Assembly: GCF_000224515.1 (NCBI RefSeq)
Contig: NZ_AGAF01000120.1
Span: forward strand, 1-64,000
Reading direction: 5' to 3'
Length of the DNA stretch: 64,000 bases
Source of the DNA: Desulfosporosinus sp. OT
Lineage (GTDB): Bacteria > Bacillota > Desulfitobacteriia > Desulfitobacteriales > Desulfitobacteriaceae
The notes beneath the pieces were generated by a model, which saw nothing but the letters and a program-made list of their open reading frames with translations, did no database searches and was not told the DNA's origin. Positions 23,653-32,223 of this stretch are shown here, in pieces (position 1 is the stretch's first letter; each line of letters opens with the position of its first letter). The position numbers and the translations under genes were made by a program.

Positions 23653-24801
23653 TCATTCCACCGTGAAATCCATTCTTACGCTTCTATCTAATTTCCGACT
23701 TGATTCAGAAAGTAACCCATCCTTTATCAGAAGGCTATAAGGACCCGAGGAATAGCCATTAGGAGGAGGAAACACGCTGAGGGAATCGGACCCTACTCCT
23801 CCGAGTTTAACAGTGACATTCACCGGGAGGCCAGTTGCAGTATAGACTTGAACGAATTTTCCGGCTGAGTCGGCCAAGGGCATGTTGAATTTAATAGTCC
23901 ATGTCTTGTTTGTCACAACCCCTGCTTTGCTTTCCCAAGGAGAAGCATCAGCCAGATTGAATAGGATCGTCAGTATTTGGGAAATCATCTTGTGACCTTG
24001 TTGAGTAGGATGTGGGTCGATTTGGTCTTGGAACAAATCAAAGTTCAACGGTTTTTGCGCGCTTTCTTCCCGAAAATAGGTATAAATATCTGCTGTAGTG
24101 TAACCATCTCCGGCCTTGATCGTTGAATTAATTTGCTGGACATAAGGATCAAATAGAGAAAATAAGAGATCATCCTGAGGAAATGGGTTATAAACGGTCA
24201 AAACGTAAATTTGACTCTTGGGGGCCTGAGTTTTAAGTAATTCGGCCACTTTCGGCCAATTCTCCTTAAACTTGGTCACTCCCGCGTTCAACTCTGTTTC
24301 CAGGGTCTCAGAAAGTGCTACTCTGAGAAGAGTGTTGTTCTGATTTTTATCACTTTCAATAGCTTTATCAAGTTTATCATCCAATTTTGGGTCTGTTGGA
24401 TCCAGATGGTAAGCAGTTGCTACGCACCAAATTACTGGTTCAAGAAGATTGTTTCCACCAATACTTACGGTTACAACACGTGCGTTTCCTAGGTGACCTT
24501 TCAGATTACCATCGCTTTCTAATTGATCTAAGAGATCGCAACTCTGAGCACCTGGTTGGGATAGATTGTATAATCTTGTACCTGCTAATTCAGGTCTGCT
24601 TTGTAAATAGGAATAAAAGAGCTCAGAATATCCTTGCCCAGCAGACGCTCCTAAACCATAACCTATTGAATCCCCTAAAGAAACCATATCCAGGGTCCCA
24701 TTTAGGCTGGCTACTGCGGACTTGGGCATAAACATACTAACGGGTAATATAATGATGAGACATAAGATAAGTGCATATGTAATTGTTTTGCGAAATATCA
24801 A
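23653..24801 (-). CDS. Secreted SGNH/GDSL-type hydrolase
   Basis: About 382 residues with an N-terminal signal peptide (FRKTITYALILCLIIILPVS, cleavage after about AVAS). Block I is MVSLGDSIGYGLGAS (GDS with nucleophilic Ser), followed by VTVSIGGNNLL (block III GxN) and DPHPTQQGHKMI (block V, DxxH with catalytic His). So it is an exported esterase or lipase. The C-terminal 100 residues form a separate beta-rich domain of Big_5/Ig-like type (WTIKFNMPLADSAGKFVQVY). The TTG at 24799-24801 is preferred, with AAAGGAGG seven bases upstream; the longer frame has no site. The natural substrate is unknown. Confidence 0.85.
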   Translation of the reverse strand: MIFRKTITYALILCLIIILPVSMFMPKSAVASLNGTLDMVSLGDSIGYGLGASAGQGYSELFYSYLQSRPELAGTRLYNLSQPGAQSCDLLDQLESDGNLKGHLGNARVVTVSIGGNNLLEPVIWCVATAYHLDPTDPKLDDKLDKAIESDKNQNNTLLRVALSETLETELNAGVTKFKENWPKVAELLKTQAPKSQIYVLTVYNPFPQDDLLFSLFDPYVQQINSTIKAGDGYTTADIYTYFREESAQKPLNFDLFQDQIDPHPTQQGHKMISQILTILFNLADASPWESKAGVVTNKTWTIKFNMPLADSAGKFVQVYTATGLPVNVTVKLGGVGSDSLSVFPPPNGYSSGPYSLLIKDGLLSESSRKLDRSVRMDFTVE

Positions 24802-24980
24802 GGACTTTCCTCCTTTAGCCAGTTTCGAATGACCATAAATTAGCCAGAGATATCTAATATCAGACAAATAATTATATCATACGTCAAGCTTCGAGTAACC
24901 TTGTTTATTCTATATTGCTTCCCCACTTCCATCTTCTTCAACACTTCTACTGCAAGCTTTTAAAGGAAAACCGGGCAGGA

Positions 24981-25205
24981 GTCCGAAGACACTGTCTTAG
25001 CACGTACTAGCCTTCTTGCAGGATGGCCAAGTGCCCCTGTAACCCCAAAACTCGAACAGGACGTTCGAGGTTAGAGCGCCGCCATGGATGGCTTGGTGCC
25101 GTGATGGCAAGAAGGGACCGCTGGCCATGGATGGCCGAGTGTCCCTGTAGCCCGAAGACACGGTCTTCGCACGTATTAACCTTCTTACAGGATAGCGAGA
25201 AGGGA
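24981..25205. repeat. Intergenic repeat region
   Basis: Two diverged copies of a 46-bp unit (24981-25028 and 25151-25196; core CGAAGACACNGTCTTNGCAC) are separated by other short repeats (CCATGGATGGC twice, GCAAGAAGGGACC/GCGAGAAGGGACC). It is GC-richer than its surroundings. Open frames here are an accident of the repeats. It fills most of the 24868-25225 gap. Confidence 0.6.
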
Positions 25206-25224
25206 CCTTCTTAACTAGTTCAAA

Positions 25225-25268
25225 AAGACAGAGGCTAATTGTAATGATTTACAATTAGCCTCTGTCTT
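25225..25268 (-). terminator. Terminator of the Spo0E-like gene
   Basis: A perfect 20-bp stem AAGACAGAGGCTAATTGTAA and its complement around a 4-nt loop. It overlaps the stop codon of the Spo0E-like gene and is flanked by T/A runs. Confidence 0.8.
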
Positions 25269-25425
25269 GATTGATCAATTCTTGGTATTTATTTAAGACT
25301 TGATCCAATCTTTGACTTGCTGTTATTACTTCCTTATCGGTATAAGATCTTCCCTCTTTAATCTTAATAAGACTTAGGCGTAGTTCTTCAATTTGCTGAA
25401 TTATTTGATCAATTGTTTCAGACAC
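25255..25425 (-). CDS. Spo0E-like aspartyl-phosphate phosphatase
   Basis: 56 residues from a GTG at 25423-25425 behind GGAGGG. It reads ETIDQIIQQIEELRLSLIKI in the first helix and EVITASQRLDQVLNKYQELI in the second. SQxLD is the Spo0E-family signature. These small helical-hairpin proteins dephosphorylate Spo0A-type regulators and so delay sporulation, which fits a spore-forming Firmicute. It is a single gene with its own terminator, too short for routine gene callers. The exact target is inferred. Confidence 0.82.
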   Translation of the reverse strand: MSETIDQIIQQIEELRLSLIKIKEGRSYTDKEVITASQRLDQVLNKYQELINQDRG

Positions 25426-25504
25426 TCTTTCCCTCCATGTTAAGCCGATAATCTACAAACATTTATATAGTTTACACCATTTTTCCGCAATATGAAAGCA
25501 CTAA

Positions 25505-25546
25505 CAACAAATAGCAACTTCTATCCTTAGAGGTCGCTATTTGTTG
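25505..25546. terminator. Hairpin between the Spo0E-like gene and the thiamin operon
   Basis: CAACAAATAGCAACTTCTA and TAGAGGTCGCTATTTGTTG form an almost perfect 19-bp stem with a 4-nt loop. There is no long T-run; it may act as a terminator or processing site. Confidence 0.5.
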
Positions 25547-25572
25547 CAGATTCAAGAAATACAGCCATAAAT

Positions 25573-25602
25573 TAATGCGCTCGTCTAAGGAAGAGCGCAT
25601 TA
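25573..25602 (-). terminator. Terminator of the thiamin operon
   Basis: TAATGCGCTC / GAGCGCATTA stem with a 10-nt loop and flanking AT-rich runs, located immediately 3' of thiE. Confidence 0.75.
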
Positions 25603-25603
25603 T

Positions 25604-26233
25604 TTATGACCTAATCAGTTCTTGCAACTTCTTTGCGGCAGTTAAAATGTCTGTCTTCGCCAAAATAGCAGATACGACTGAAACACCGTCAATACCAGTA
25701 GCCAGAACCTGTTTTATGTTCATTTCATTGATTCCGCCGATTGCAACCACGGGAATTGTAACCGATTTCTTAATGATTTCTAATTGCTCAAGACTGACCT
25801 CAGAGGCATCAGTTTTAGTCGATGTGCTAAAAATGGCTCCGACTCCTAAATAGTCAGCACCCTGTTGTTGGGCAAGTAGGGCTTCTGCCAAAGTGCTAGC
25901 CGAAACCCCAATAATTTTACGGGGTCCTAAGAGCTCTCTTGCTTTGGGCAAGGGGAGATCATCTTGTCCAACATGTAATCCGTCAGCATCAACAGCAAGG
26001 GCAATGTCAAGTCGGTCGTTAATAATTAGAGGTATTCGATGATGAGATGTTATCTCTTTTACCCTTATAGCCAACTGTAAAAACTCGCGGGTTGAAACTG
26101 ACTTTTCTCGAAGTTGCACCAAGGTAACCCCGCCCTGAATAGCTAGTTCAATACTCTGACCCAGATCTCTTTCATGAAGCATGCTCCGATCCGTGACAAG
26201 GTACAGACTATAGTCCACCAAGACATCACTCAT
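25604..26233 (-). CDS. thiE: Thiamine-phosphate synthase
   Basis: 209 residues of the ThiE TIM barrel, which joins HMP pyrophosphate to thiazole phosphate. Visible signatures: [10 protein letters not shown] at the N-terminus, [17 protein letters not shown] (pyrophosphate site), [23 protein letters not shown]-type loop ([11 protein letters not shown]), [14 protein letters not shown] and [11 protein letters not shown]. It is the last gene of the TPP-controlled operon and overlaps thiM by eight bases. The start ATG is at 26231-26233. Length is normal and no key residue is missing. Confidence 0.93.
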   Translation of the reverse strand: MSDVLVDYSLYLVTDRSMLHERDLGQSIELAIQGGVTLVQLREKSVSTREFLQLAIRVKEITSHHRIPLIINDRLDIALAVDADGLHVGQDDLPLPKARELLGPRKIIGVSASTLAEALLAQQQGADYLGVGAIFSTSTKTDASEVSLEQLEIIKKSVTIPVVAIGGINEMNIKQVLATGIDGVSVVSAILAKTDILTAAKKLQELIRS

Positions 26234-27037
26234 AGCTGATTTTACCTTCTCTGGCCAAGGTTTCGGGGGTTAGATTATAGATACTATCCAATAACCGGGC
26301 TCGAAATGTTCCTATTCCCTCACCATGGTGCAACGAAGCCTGTGCATTCTCACCCGCTAGGCCCATGCTGATTATGCCAGCCACGGCTGCCGTGAAATAA
26401 TCAGAGGTTGCGCCACAAAAGGTACCTACAAGGGAGCTTGTCATACACCCTGTACCTGTGACATCAGCCAAAATTTGATGTCCATTGTCCAGTAGACAAA
26501 CTTGACGGCCGTCGGAAACGACATCTGTTTTTCCTGTAATGGCAATCACGCAGTTTAATTCTGAGGCCAGCTTTTTGGCAATTATTGAACTGTTTTGTTC
26601 GTCTGCAAGCGAATCGACCCCCTTGATAGCTACGTCAAGGCCTGCTAAAACTTTGATTTCGGACATATTACCCCGGATTACCTCAGGCTTCAGCTCTCTA
26701 ATGAGTTTCTCAGCAGTATTAGTTCGTAGCCTAGTAGCTCCTACTCCAACTGGATCTAGAATCACCGGCACGCTCAATTCCTTCGCCCGTTGGCCAGCAA
26801 CCAACATACTTTCAATTGTTCTGGAGTTTAGAGTGCCAATATTAAGAACTAGTGCTGAGGCAAAACCAACCATCTCGGTTACTTCTTCGAGATCATCTGC
26901 CATCACCGGAGAACCTCCGATGGCCAGGACGATATTAGCGCAGTCATTGACGGTAACATAATTAGTGATGTGGTGAATTAACGGTTTTTTTCTTTTACTG
27001 CGCTTAAGTTGGCAAGGATTTTTTCACGTATATCCAT
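26226..27037 (-). CDS. thiM: Hydroxyethylthiazole kinase, apparent frameshift near N-terminus
   Basis: ThiM phosphorylates the thiazole alcohol for thiamin salvage. Family motifs: [41 protein letters not shown] and [13 protein letters not shown] (phosphate site with catalytic Cys region). The family N-terminus begins at the ATG 27035-27037 ([17 protein letters not shown]) with GGAGG upstream, but an A7 tract at about 26984-26990 puts it one base out of frame with the rest. With one more A the frame is whole and the usual 270-odd residues result. It is thus either a sequencing error in a homopolymer or a true frameshift. The downstream frame alone would start at 26906. Confidence 0.82.
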
Positions 27038-28233
27038 TTCTCAGTCAACCTCCAAGTTATTAAACGTATTAAGCTGATAATCAGCATAACCGGAATGGTG
27101 TAACCCAGGACAAGGTGCAGCTTAACAAACCAGTAATATAATCCCGTCCCTATTACACAGAGACCTAGGGTCGCCCAATTTACTAACAGTTCTGTTTGTA
27201 TCTTTTTATTCTTTAATAGAAAGTAGTCCGTCAAAAGGATGGCGAACAGAGGCGCAAACACCGAACCAATAGCATAGAGGAAGTCCTGATACTGTTCAAT
27301 ATTGACGACGATTGCCAAGATGGTTCCTAGAGCAGTCATCACTATAGCGACCGATTTTTCGTTTAGTTTAGAAAAGACGTTTAAAAAAGTAACACCTGCT
27401 GAATAAGCGTCCAGAAAGGTAGTTGTTACCGTCGCTAAGACGATAATTCCTAAGGCTACAATACCTAGATTGGCAGCCAGTAACATTGCCGAAGGGTCAG
27501 GATCTGAGGCAATGATGGCTGCACCCAAACCGATAATATACATCCAACTGCTGCCGAAAAAGTAACCCAGCCAGCTACCCACAGCTCCTCCTCGCTTCGA
27601 CTTGGCAAAGCGAGTATAGTCAGAAATCAAAGGTAACCAAGATAAGGGCATGAGTACAGCCATCTCTAAGGCTGAACCAAACACCATATCTCCAACAACT
27701 GGTTTGCTGAACAACTCAGGGTTACGGAAAATAATAACGCTTAAAACAATGGTCAACATGAACAACAAAACAACGGCGATGTTGTTGGCCTTTTTCCAGC
27801 CACTATCTTTTCCTAACCAAACCCAAACGAGAATAAATACTCCGATGATTACACTCCAGACTGACAGATGATCAAAGGACCATAAGATTTTAGTAATTTG
27901 ATTAACCGACCGAGCCCCGGTTATAATCATCACTGCCGTCCAACCTAACAGCTGTAAAACGTTTAAGATTGAAAATAGGTAAGAACCGTACTGTCCAAAG
28001 GAGATTCTAGTGGACACTAGGGCTGGAATTCTTTCCGTGGTTCCGATGATTCCTCCTAAAACTAAAAGAGTTGTTCCCACTAAATGTCCAAGAAGGATCG
28101 CCAAAAGCCCCATTTTAAAACCTAAAGGAGCCAGCAACCCACCAGTTAAAATTTCGGCCACCGAAATCGCTGCGCCAAACCAGAGGGTCGTAAAGTTAAA
28201 CATACTCAAGTTATTTTTTTCAGAGACGCTCAC
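27004..28233 (-). CDS. cytX: Putative hydroxymethylpyrimidine transporter (NCS1 family)
   Basis: 409 residues, about 12 TM segments, nucleobase-cation-symport-1 (codB/cytosine permease) fold. It starts NLSMFNFTTLWFGAAISVAE and has the conserved loop LSWLPLISDYTRFAKSKRGG. A CytX-type permease inside a thiamin operon is generally taken as the importer of the HMP precursor. The start GTG overlaps the stop of thiD by four bases (GTGA), and its 3' end overlaps the thiM N-terminus by 34 bases, so expression is coupled. Substrate is inferred from context. Confidence 0.88.
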   Translation of the reverse strand: MSVSEKNNLSMFNFTTLWFGAAISVAEILTGGLLAPLGFKMGLLAILLGHLVGTTLLVLGGIIGTTERIPALVSTRISFGQYGSYLFSILNVLQLLGWTAVMIITGARSVNQITKILWSFDHLSVWSVIIGVFILVWVWLGKDSGWKKANNIAVVLLFMLTIVLSVIIFRNPELFSKPVVGDMVFGSALEMAVLMPLSWLPLISDYTRFAKSKRGGAVGSWLGYFFGSSWMYIIGLGAAIIASDPDPSAMLLAANLGIVALGIIVLATVTTTFLDAYSAGVTFLNVFSKLNEKSVAIVMTALGTILAIVVNIEQYQDFLYAIGSVFAPLFAILLTDYFLLKNKKIQTELLVNWATLGLCVIGTGLYYWFVKLHLVLGYTIPVMLIISLIRLITWRLTEKWIYVKKSLPT

Positions 28234-29033
28234 TCGATTAATCCCGCCTTTTTGTAAAGAGCATAAAAGTGATGTGTCGGCCCTACGCCTTTACCGATCG
28301 ATAAAGAATGTTGAATGGCAATGGTAATGTACTCCTTAGCTAAAGAGACGGCCTCGTTTAAACTATATCCCAAGGCTAGATTTGAGGTGATAGCAGAAGA
28401 TAATGTACAACCGGTTCCATGGGTGTTTTTTGTAGCAATCCGCGAAGAGAAAAAGTAGCTAAATTCCTGTCCATCATAGAGGATATCGATAGCATCATCC
28501 TCTAAGTGCCCCCCCTTAAGTAGAACATTCTTAACTCCCATCTGGTAAATGATTCTGGAAGCCTCCTCCATTTGCTCCAATGTCTGAATGGACGTTTGGG
28601 TCATGACCTCAGCCTCAGGAATATTAGGTGTAACGAGCGTAGCCAAAGGCAGCAATTCCTTAATCAGAGTTACTTCCGCCTCCGGGTTTAACAAGTGGTA
28701 GCCGCTTTTCGATACCATGACTGGATCAACAACAATCGTTTGGGGCGCGTAGTGTCTCAGCAGCTCCGCAATCACTTCGATAGTTTGTACTTGAGAAACC
28801 ATGCCCACTTTCACTCCATCGACCTCAATATCATCAAAGATGGCCTCAATTTGTTTCCCAATGACATCTCGAGAAATATCCTGTACCGCAGTGACACCTT
28901 GGGTATTCTGGGCCGTGACCGCAGTTATAACACTCATCCCATAGACTCCATGAGCAGAAAACGTTTTTAAATCGGCTTGAATCCCAGCTCCCCCGCTACA
29001 ATCTGAACCAGCTATGGTCAGTACCTTTTTCAT
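28230..29033 (-). CDS. thiD: Hydroxymethylpyrimidine (phosphate) kinase
   Basis: ThiD phosphorylates HMP and HMP-P. It begins MKKVLTIAGSDCSGGAGIQA (substrate-binding GSDxSGGAGIQAD), then VYGMSVITAVTAQNT, VVDPVMVSKSG and HGTGCTLSSAI (anion hole with catalytic Cys region). The ATG at 29031-29033 follows TAGGAGGACGTTCA and is the family start; 16 extra codons upstream are not used. It is the first gene after the TPP riboswitch and terminator. About 267 aa, complete. Confidence 0.94.
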   Translation of the reverse strand: MKKVLTIAGSDCSGGAGIQADLKTFSAHGVYGMSVITAVTAQNTQGVTAVQDISRDVIGKQIEAIFDDIEVDGVKVGMVSQVQTIEVIAELLRHYAPQTIVVDPVMVSKSGYHLLNPEAEVTLIKELLPLATLVTPNIPEAEVMTQTSIQTLEQMEEASRIIYQMGVKNVLLKGGHLEDDAIDILYDGQEFSYFFSSRIATKNTHGTGCTLSSAITSNLALGYSLNEAVSLAKEYITIAIQHSLSIGKGVGPTHHFYALYKKAGLIE

Positions 29034-29070
29034 TGAACGTCCTCCTAAATTTCTGTAAATTCTTTTCAAC

Positions 29071-29109
29071 AAAAAGAGCACAAATCCCAGAATAGGGTTT
29101 GTGCTCTTT
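29071..29109 (-). terminator. Riboswitch-controlled terminator
   Basis: On the minus strand AAAGAGCACAAACCC / GGGATTTGTGCTCTTT forms a strong stem followed by TTTT. It lies between the TPP aptamer and thiD and is the expression platform of the switch. Confidence 0.9.
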
Positions 29110-29128
29110 CATCTTCTAAAAGAGTAAA

Positions 29129-29224
29129 CTGCTTACCTACGCTGGCATTATCCAGATCAGGTTATAAGGGTCCTAGACCTTATAGTGTCTAAATCTCAGC
29201 TGGCCTTTCCAGCCCCCCCGCCCA
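29129..29224 (-). promoter_or_regulatory. TPP riboswitch (THI box)
   Basis: On the minus strand the conserved cores are present: GCTGAGATTTAGAC, ACCCTTATAACCTGATCTGG and ATAATGCCAGCGTAGGTAAG, between a closing GGGGGGCTGG stem and its partner. It binds thiamine pyrophosphate and lets the downstream terminator form, so thiD-cytX-thiM-thiE are shut off when TPP is plentiful. Confidence 0.95.
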
Positions 29225-29294
29225 TTATCATATTTACTTTTGTTAAATCTAACATGGAAGTAGCTTTAAGTCAACGCAAGAAAATGTATTCCCT

Positions 29295-31913
29295 TTACAA
29301 TTGGTGAGCAATCACTTTAATGAATATCGGTACTAATTGGGGATCAAATTGGATTCCGACATTTTTATTTAATTCTCTAAAGGCTTCCTCTTGACTTAAC
29401 GCTTTCCGATACGGACGATCGCTGGTCATAGCATCATAAGCATCAGCAATTGCCAAAATACGACACTCCAAAGGGATAGCATCCGCCTTAAGGCCCAAGG
29501 GATAACCCTTACCGTTCCACCACTCGTGGTGTCTCAAAATGTGATCCGCAATAGGCAATAAATCAGGCGCTGATTGGGCAATTCGATGCCCTATTTCACT
29601 GTGTCGTTGCATTTCCTTGAATTCTTCGCTATTAAGACGTCCTGACTTAAAAAGTATCCGATCTGGAATACCGACTTTACCAATGTCATGGAATTGTGCC
29701 AAGAGACGCAAATCGGCCAAGTTTCGTTCGGACAAATCTATTTCTCTGCCTAATGAAACCACCAGGTCTTGTAAACGGTCTGCATGCCCTTCGGTAATAA
29801 AATCTCTAACTTCCAGTGCTTTCATGAGGGCCTGAACTATAGCGCTGCGAGTGCTTTTACTGCGATGCAGTTTCTCGCGGTACATGTTATTGTCCGCTTC
29901 TTTAAACACATCGCTAACGTTCACATTTGTTAACTCACTCACAGCAAATCCAACAGATAAACTAAGAGGAAACTCGATGTTTTCTTTATTATGCCGTTCA
30001 ACAGCCCTTCGAATTCTATGACAGGCTTGTTGAACTAACAGTAATTCGCTTTGGGGCAAAATTATCGCAAACTCGTCGCCACCTATCCTAAATAAGAGAT
30101 CCTCTTGGCGAAAACATGCTTTAATGATACTGGCAGTCAATCGAAGTAATTGATCACCAGTGGTGTGTCCAAGTGTGTCATTAACCAGTTTTAATCCATC
30201 GACATCACAAACAATCATCCCCACCGGAGCGAAACAAACCGCTTCCAAAAGACGCAGTTTTTCTTCAAAATACGTCCGGTTAAAAAGGCCGGTTAGAGCG
30301 TCATGGAAACTCATATACTCAAGTTTTTTTTGAAATTGCTTACGCACTGTGATATCTTCACCGATACTGGAAACTCCAGAGACGTTGCCCTCGAGATCAA
30401 ATAACAAGGTATTATTCCAATTAACCGAACGTTTTTCTCCGTTTTTGGTTTGAATGGGATAGTTATTATGTCCTACTATTTTCTTCTCAATTAATATTTG
30501 TTCAAACCAAGTTTTAGCATTTTTTAGCGTTTCGTTAGGGATAAAAATATCAAAATAGTTTTTTCCGATCACTTCGTTCTTTTGGAACCCAGTTAGACTT
30601 AGCGCAAAGTCATTACAGAAAATCACGTTACCGTTCTTATCAATAATTACGGTAATAAGTTCAACGTTTTCAAGCATCGAACGAAATCGGCGTTCAGATT
30701 CCCTCAAGGCAACTTCTTTTGATTGAAGTTTTTCATAGTTACACCTTAGTTCTTCCTCAGAAGCCTCAAGTTCTTCATAACTTTTCTCCAAATCCACTTG
30801 CATTAATGATCTCTCAATAATTTCATTTTCTAGGTTAGCCTTCGAACTTTCCAGATCTCGAAAACTCTCCTGAAGTGCTGCAACCATCTTCCGAAAGTTA
30901 GCTGCCAAGGTTTTAACTTCAATCACCGGACTATTAAGTTGGTAAATGTCCACCCTTTCATGCAAATTATCATTAAGCTCCGTAGTAAATTCGGCTAACT
31001 TAGTAAGGGGGACGACCAGCCAGTGACTCAAGAAATATGCTAGTAGAAAACCAAAAAATATGGTCGTAACTATAAAATAGATCGGCAAATAACGGAGTTG
31101 ATTAGCCACATAGGCTACAGGGACTGTCACTCCCATAGACCATTTGACACCCGGCACCGGGACGTAAGCTAAATATTTATCCTCATTTTGAAAAGAATAC
31201 CTAGTAAACCCTGTTTCCCCTCGAACCATTTTATGAATAGCGTCTTTTAAATCCGGGGAAGCATTTTCATCTTTAAGTGGATTGTAAGTCATGATCAATT
31301 TATGGTCCGGGTGAGTAATAACCAAGCCGTCTTGCTGAACTAAAAAAGAGCTGCCAATCTCACCAACCTCTTTCGAGGTTACAATTTTAATGAGTTCTGT
31401 CAGTTTGATATTACCACCAATGAGACCGACCACCTTATTATCTTTGATAATAGGGGCTGCGACGACAATAATCTGGTTGCCAGTTCCCTTAGAAATCAAA
31501 GGATCTGATATTACTGACATGCCTGTAGCCATGACTTTATTGAAATAATCACGGTCTACTGCATTACCAATCTGGCCTGAATCTGTGAAGAATCCGCCCA
31601 AGTTATTCATGACAAAAAATTGCTCATAGTCAATATTCCGCTTAGTTTCTTTTCTCAAATAGGAAATAATGGCATTCTGATCTCCATTTTCAATAAGTGG
31701 GGTATCGGCCATAACCTCCATTTCTTTTTTATGTGCTAACAACCATAACCCCACTTCAGCACCCGATGATAGGGTCAGCGACGATATCTGCGTTTCTAAG
31801 TCAGTATTTAACACTTCTCTCGTCTTAATATAGGTTAATAAGGATAGGCCTCCTAAGCCGAATAGCAAGGCCACAATTATCAAAGTCGTTAGATTTATTT
31901 TAAGCTTCTTCAT
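29295..31913 (-). CDS. Sensor protein: dCache-PAS-GGDEF-HD-GYP
   Basis: About 872 residues. It has a TM helix near residues 8-30, an extracytoplasmic dCache-type sensor up to a second TM near 275-297, a HAMP-like linker and a coiled coil. A PAS domain follows (RFRSMLENVELITVIIDKNG), then a GGDEF domain with intact RIGGDEFAIILP and a HD-GYP domain with FHDIGKVGIPD and HHEWWNGKGYPLGL. It should both make (GGDEF) and degrade (HD-GYP) cyclic di-GMP in response to an external ligand and a PAS cofactor. The ATG at 31911-31913 with TTGGAGGAAAAT is preferred to the frame's first ATG. It is monocistronic; the input signal is unknown. Confidence 0.92.
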   Translation of the reverse strand: MKKLKINLTTLIIVALLFGLGGLSLLTYIKTREVLNTDLETQISSLTLSSGAEVGLWLLAHKKEMEVMADTPLIENGDQNAIISYLRKETKRNIDYEQFFVMNNLGGFFTDSGQIGNAVDRDYFNKVMATGMSVISDPLISKGTGNQIIVVAAPIIKDNKVVGLIGGNIKLTELIKIVTSKEVGEIGSSFLVQQDGLVITHPDHKLIMTYNPLKDENASPDLKDAIHKMVRGETGFTRYSFQNEDKYLAYVPVPGVKWSMGVTVPVAYVANQLRYLPIYFIVTTIFFGFLLAYFLSHWLVVPLTKLAEFTTELNDNLHERVDIYQLNSPVIEVKTLAANFRKMVAALQESFRDLESSKANLENEIIERSLMQVDLEKSYEELEASEEELRCNYEKLQSKEVALRESERRFRSMLENVELITVIIDKNGNVIFCNDFALSLTGFQKNEVIGKNYFDIFIPNETLKNAKTWFEQILIEKKIVGHNNYPIQTKNGEKRSVNWNNTLLFDLEGNVSGVSSIGEDITVRKQFQKKLEYMSFHDALTGLFNRTYFEEKLRLLEAVCFAPVGMIVCDVDGLKLVNDTLGHTTGDQLLRLTASIIKACFRQEDLLFRIGGDEFAIILPQSELLLVQQACHRIRRAVERHNKENIEFPLSLSVGFAVSELTNVNVSDVFKEADNNMYREKLHRSKSTRSAIVQALMKALEVRDFITEGHADRLQDLVVSLGREIDLSERNLADLRLLAQFHDIGKVGIPDRILFKSGRLNSEEFKEMQRHSEIGHRIAQSAPDLLPIADHILRHHEWWNGKGYPLGLKADAIPLECRILAIADAYDAMTSDRPYRKALSQEEAFRELNKNVGIQFDPQLVPIFIKVIAHQL

Positions 31914-32223
31914 ATTTTCCTCCAATATTAAAACAAGCCAACCCATAAGCCCTTAAACTGTCACATGACCTTCTATGTATATTCTCTTTATAAATCGCAA
32001 AATCCTTCATAAAATTATCTGCATCGTCATATTATCTTTTTTATTTGCTTATTTCGACAATAAAGAGGCGGTTCTTCTTACGGAAAAATCACGGTTTCTT
32101 ACTCATCCATTCAAAAACTCCCAGACTTGTTTGTCACCGATTTATAAAATTTTTTATAAGACCCGGTATGCAGTATGGTAAAGTATTAATCAAAAGCACA
32201 CTACATAACAGGAGGCTCTATAT

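Noticed and set aside
25023..25214. 63-codon plus-strand frame
   Set aside because: It lies entirely in the GC-rich repeat cluster, has no ribosome site and repeats itself; it is a product of the repeats.
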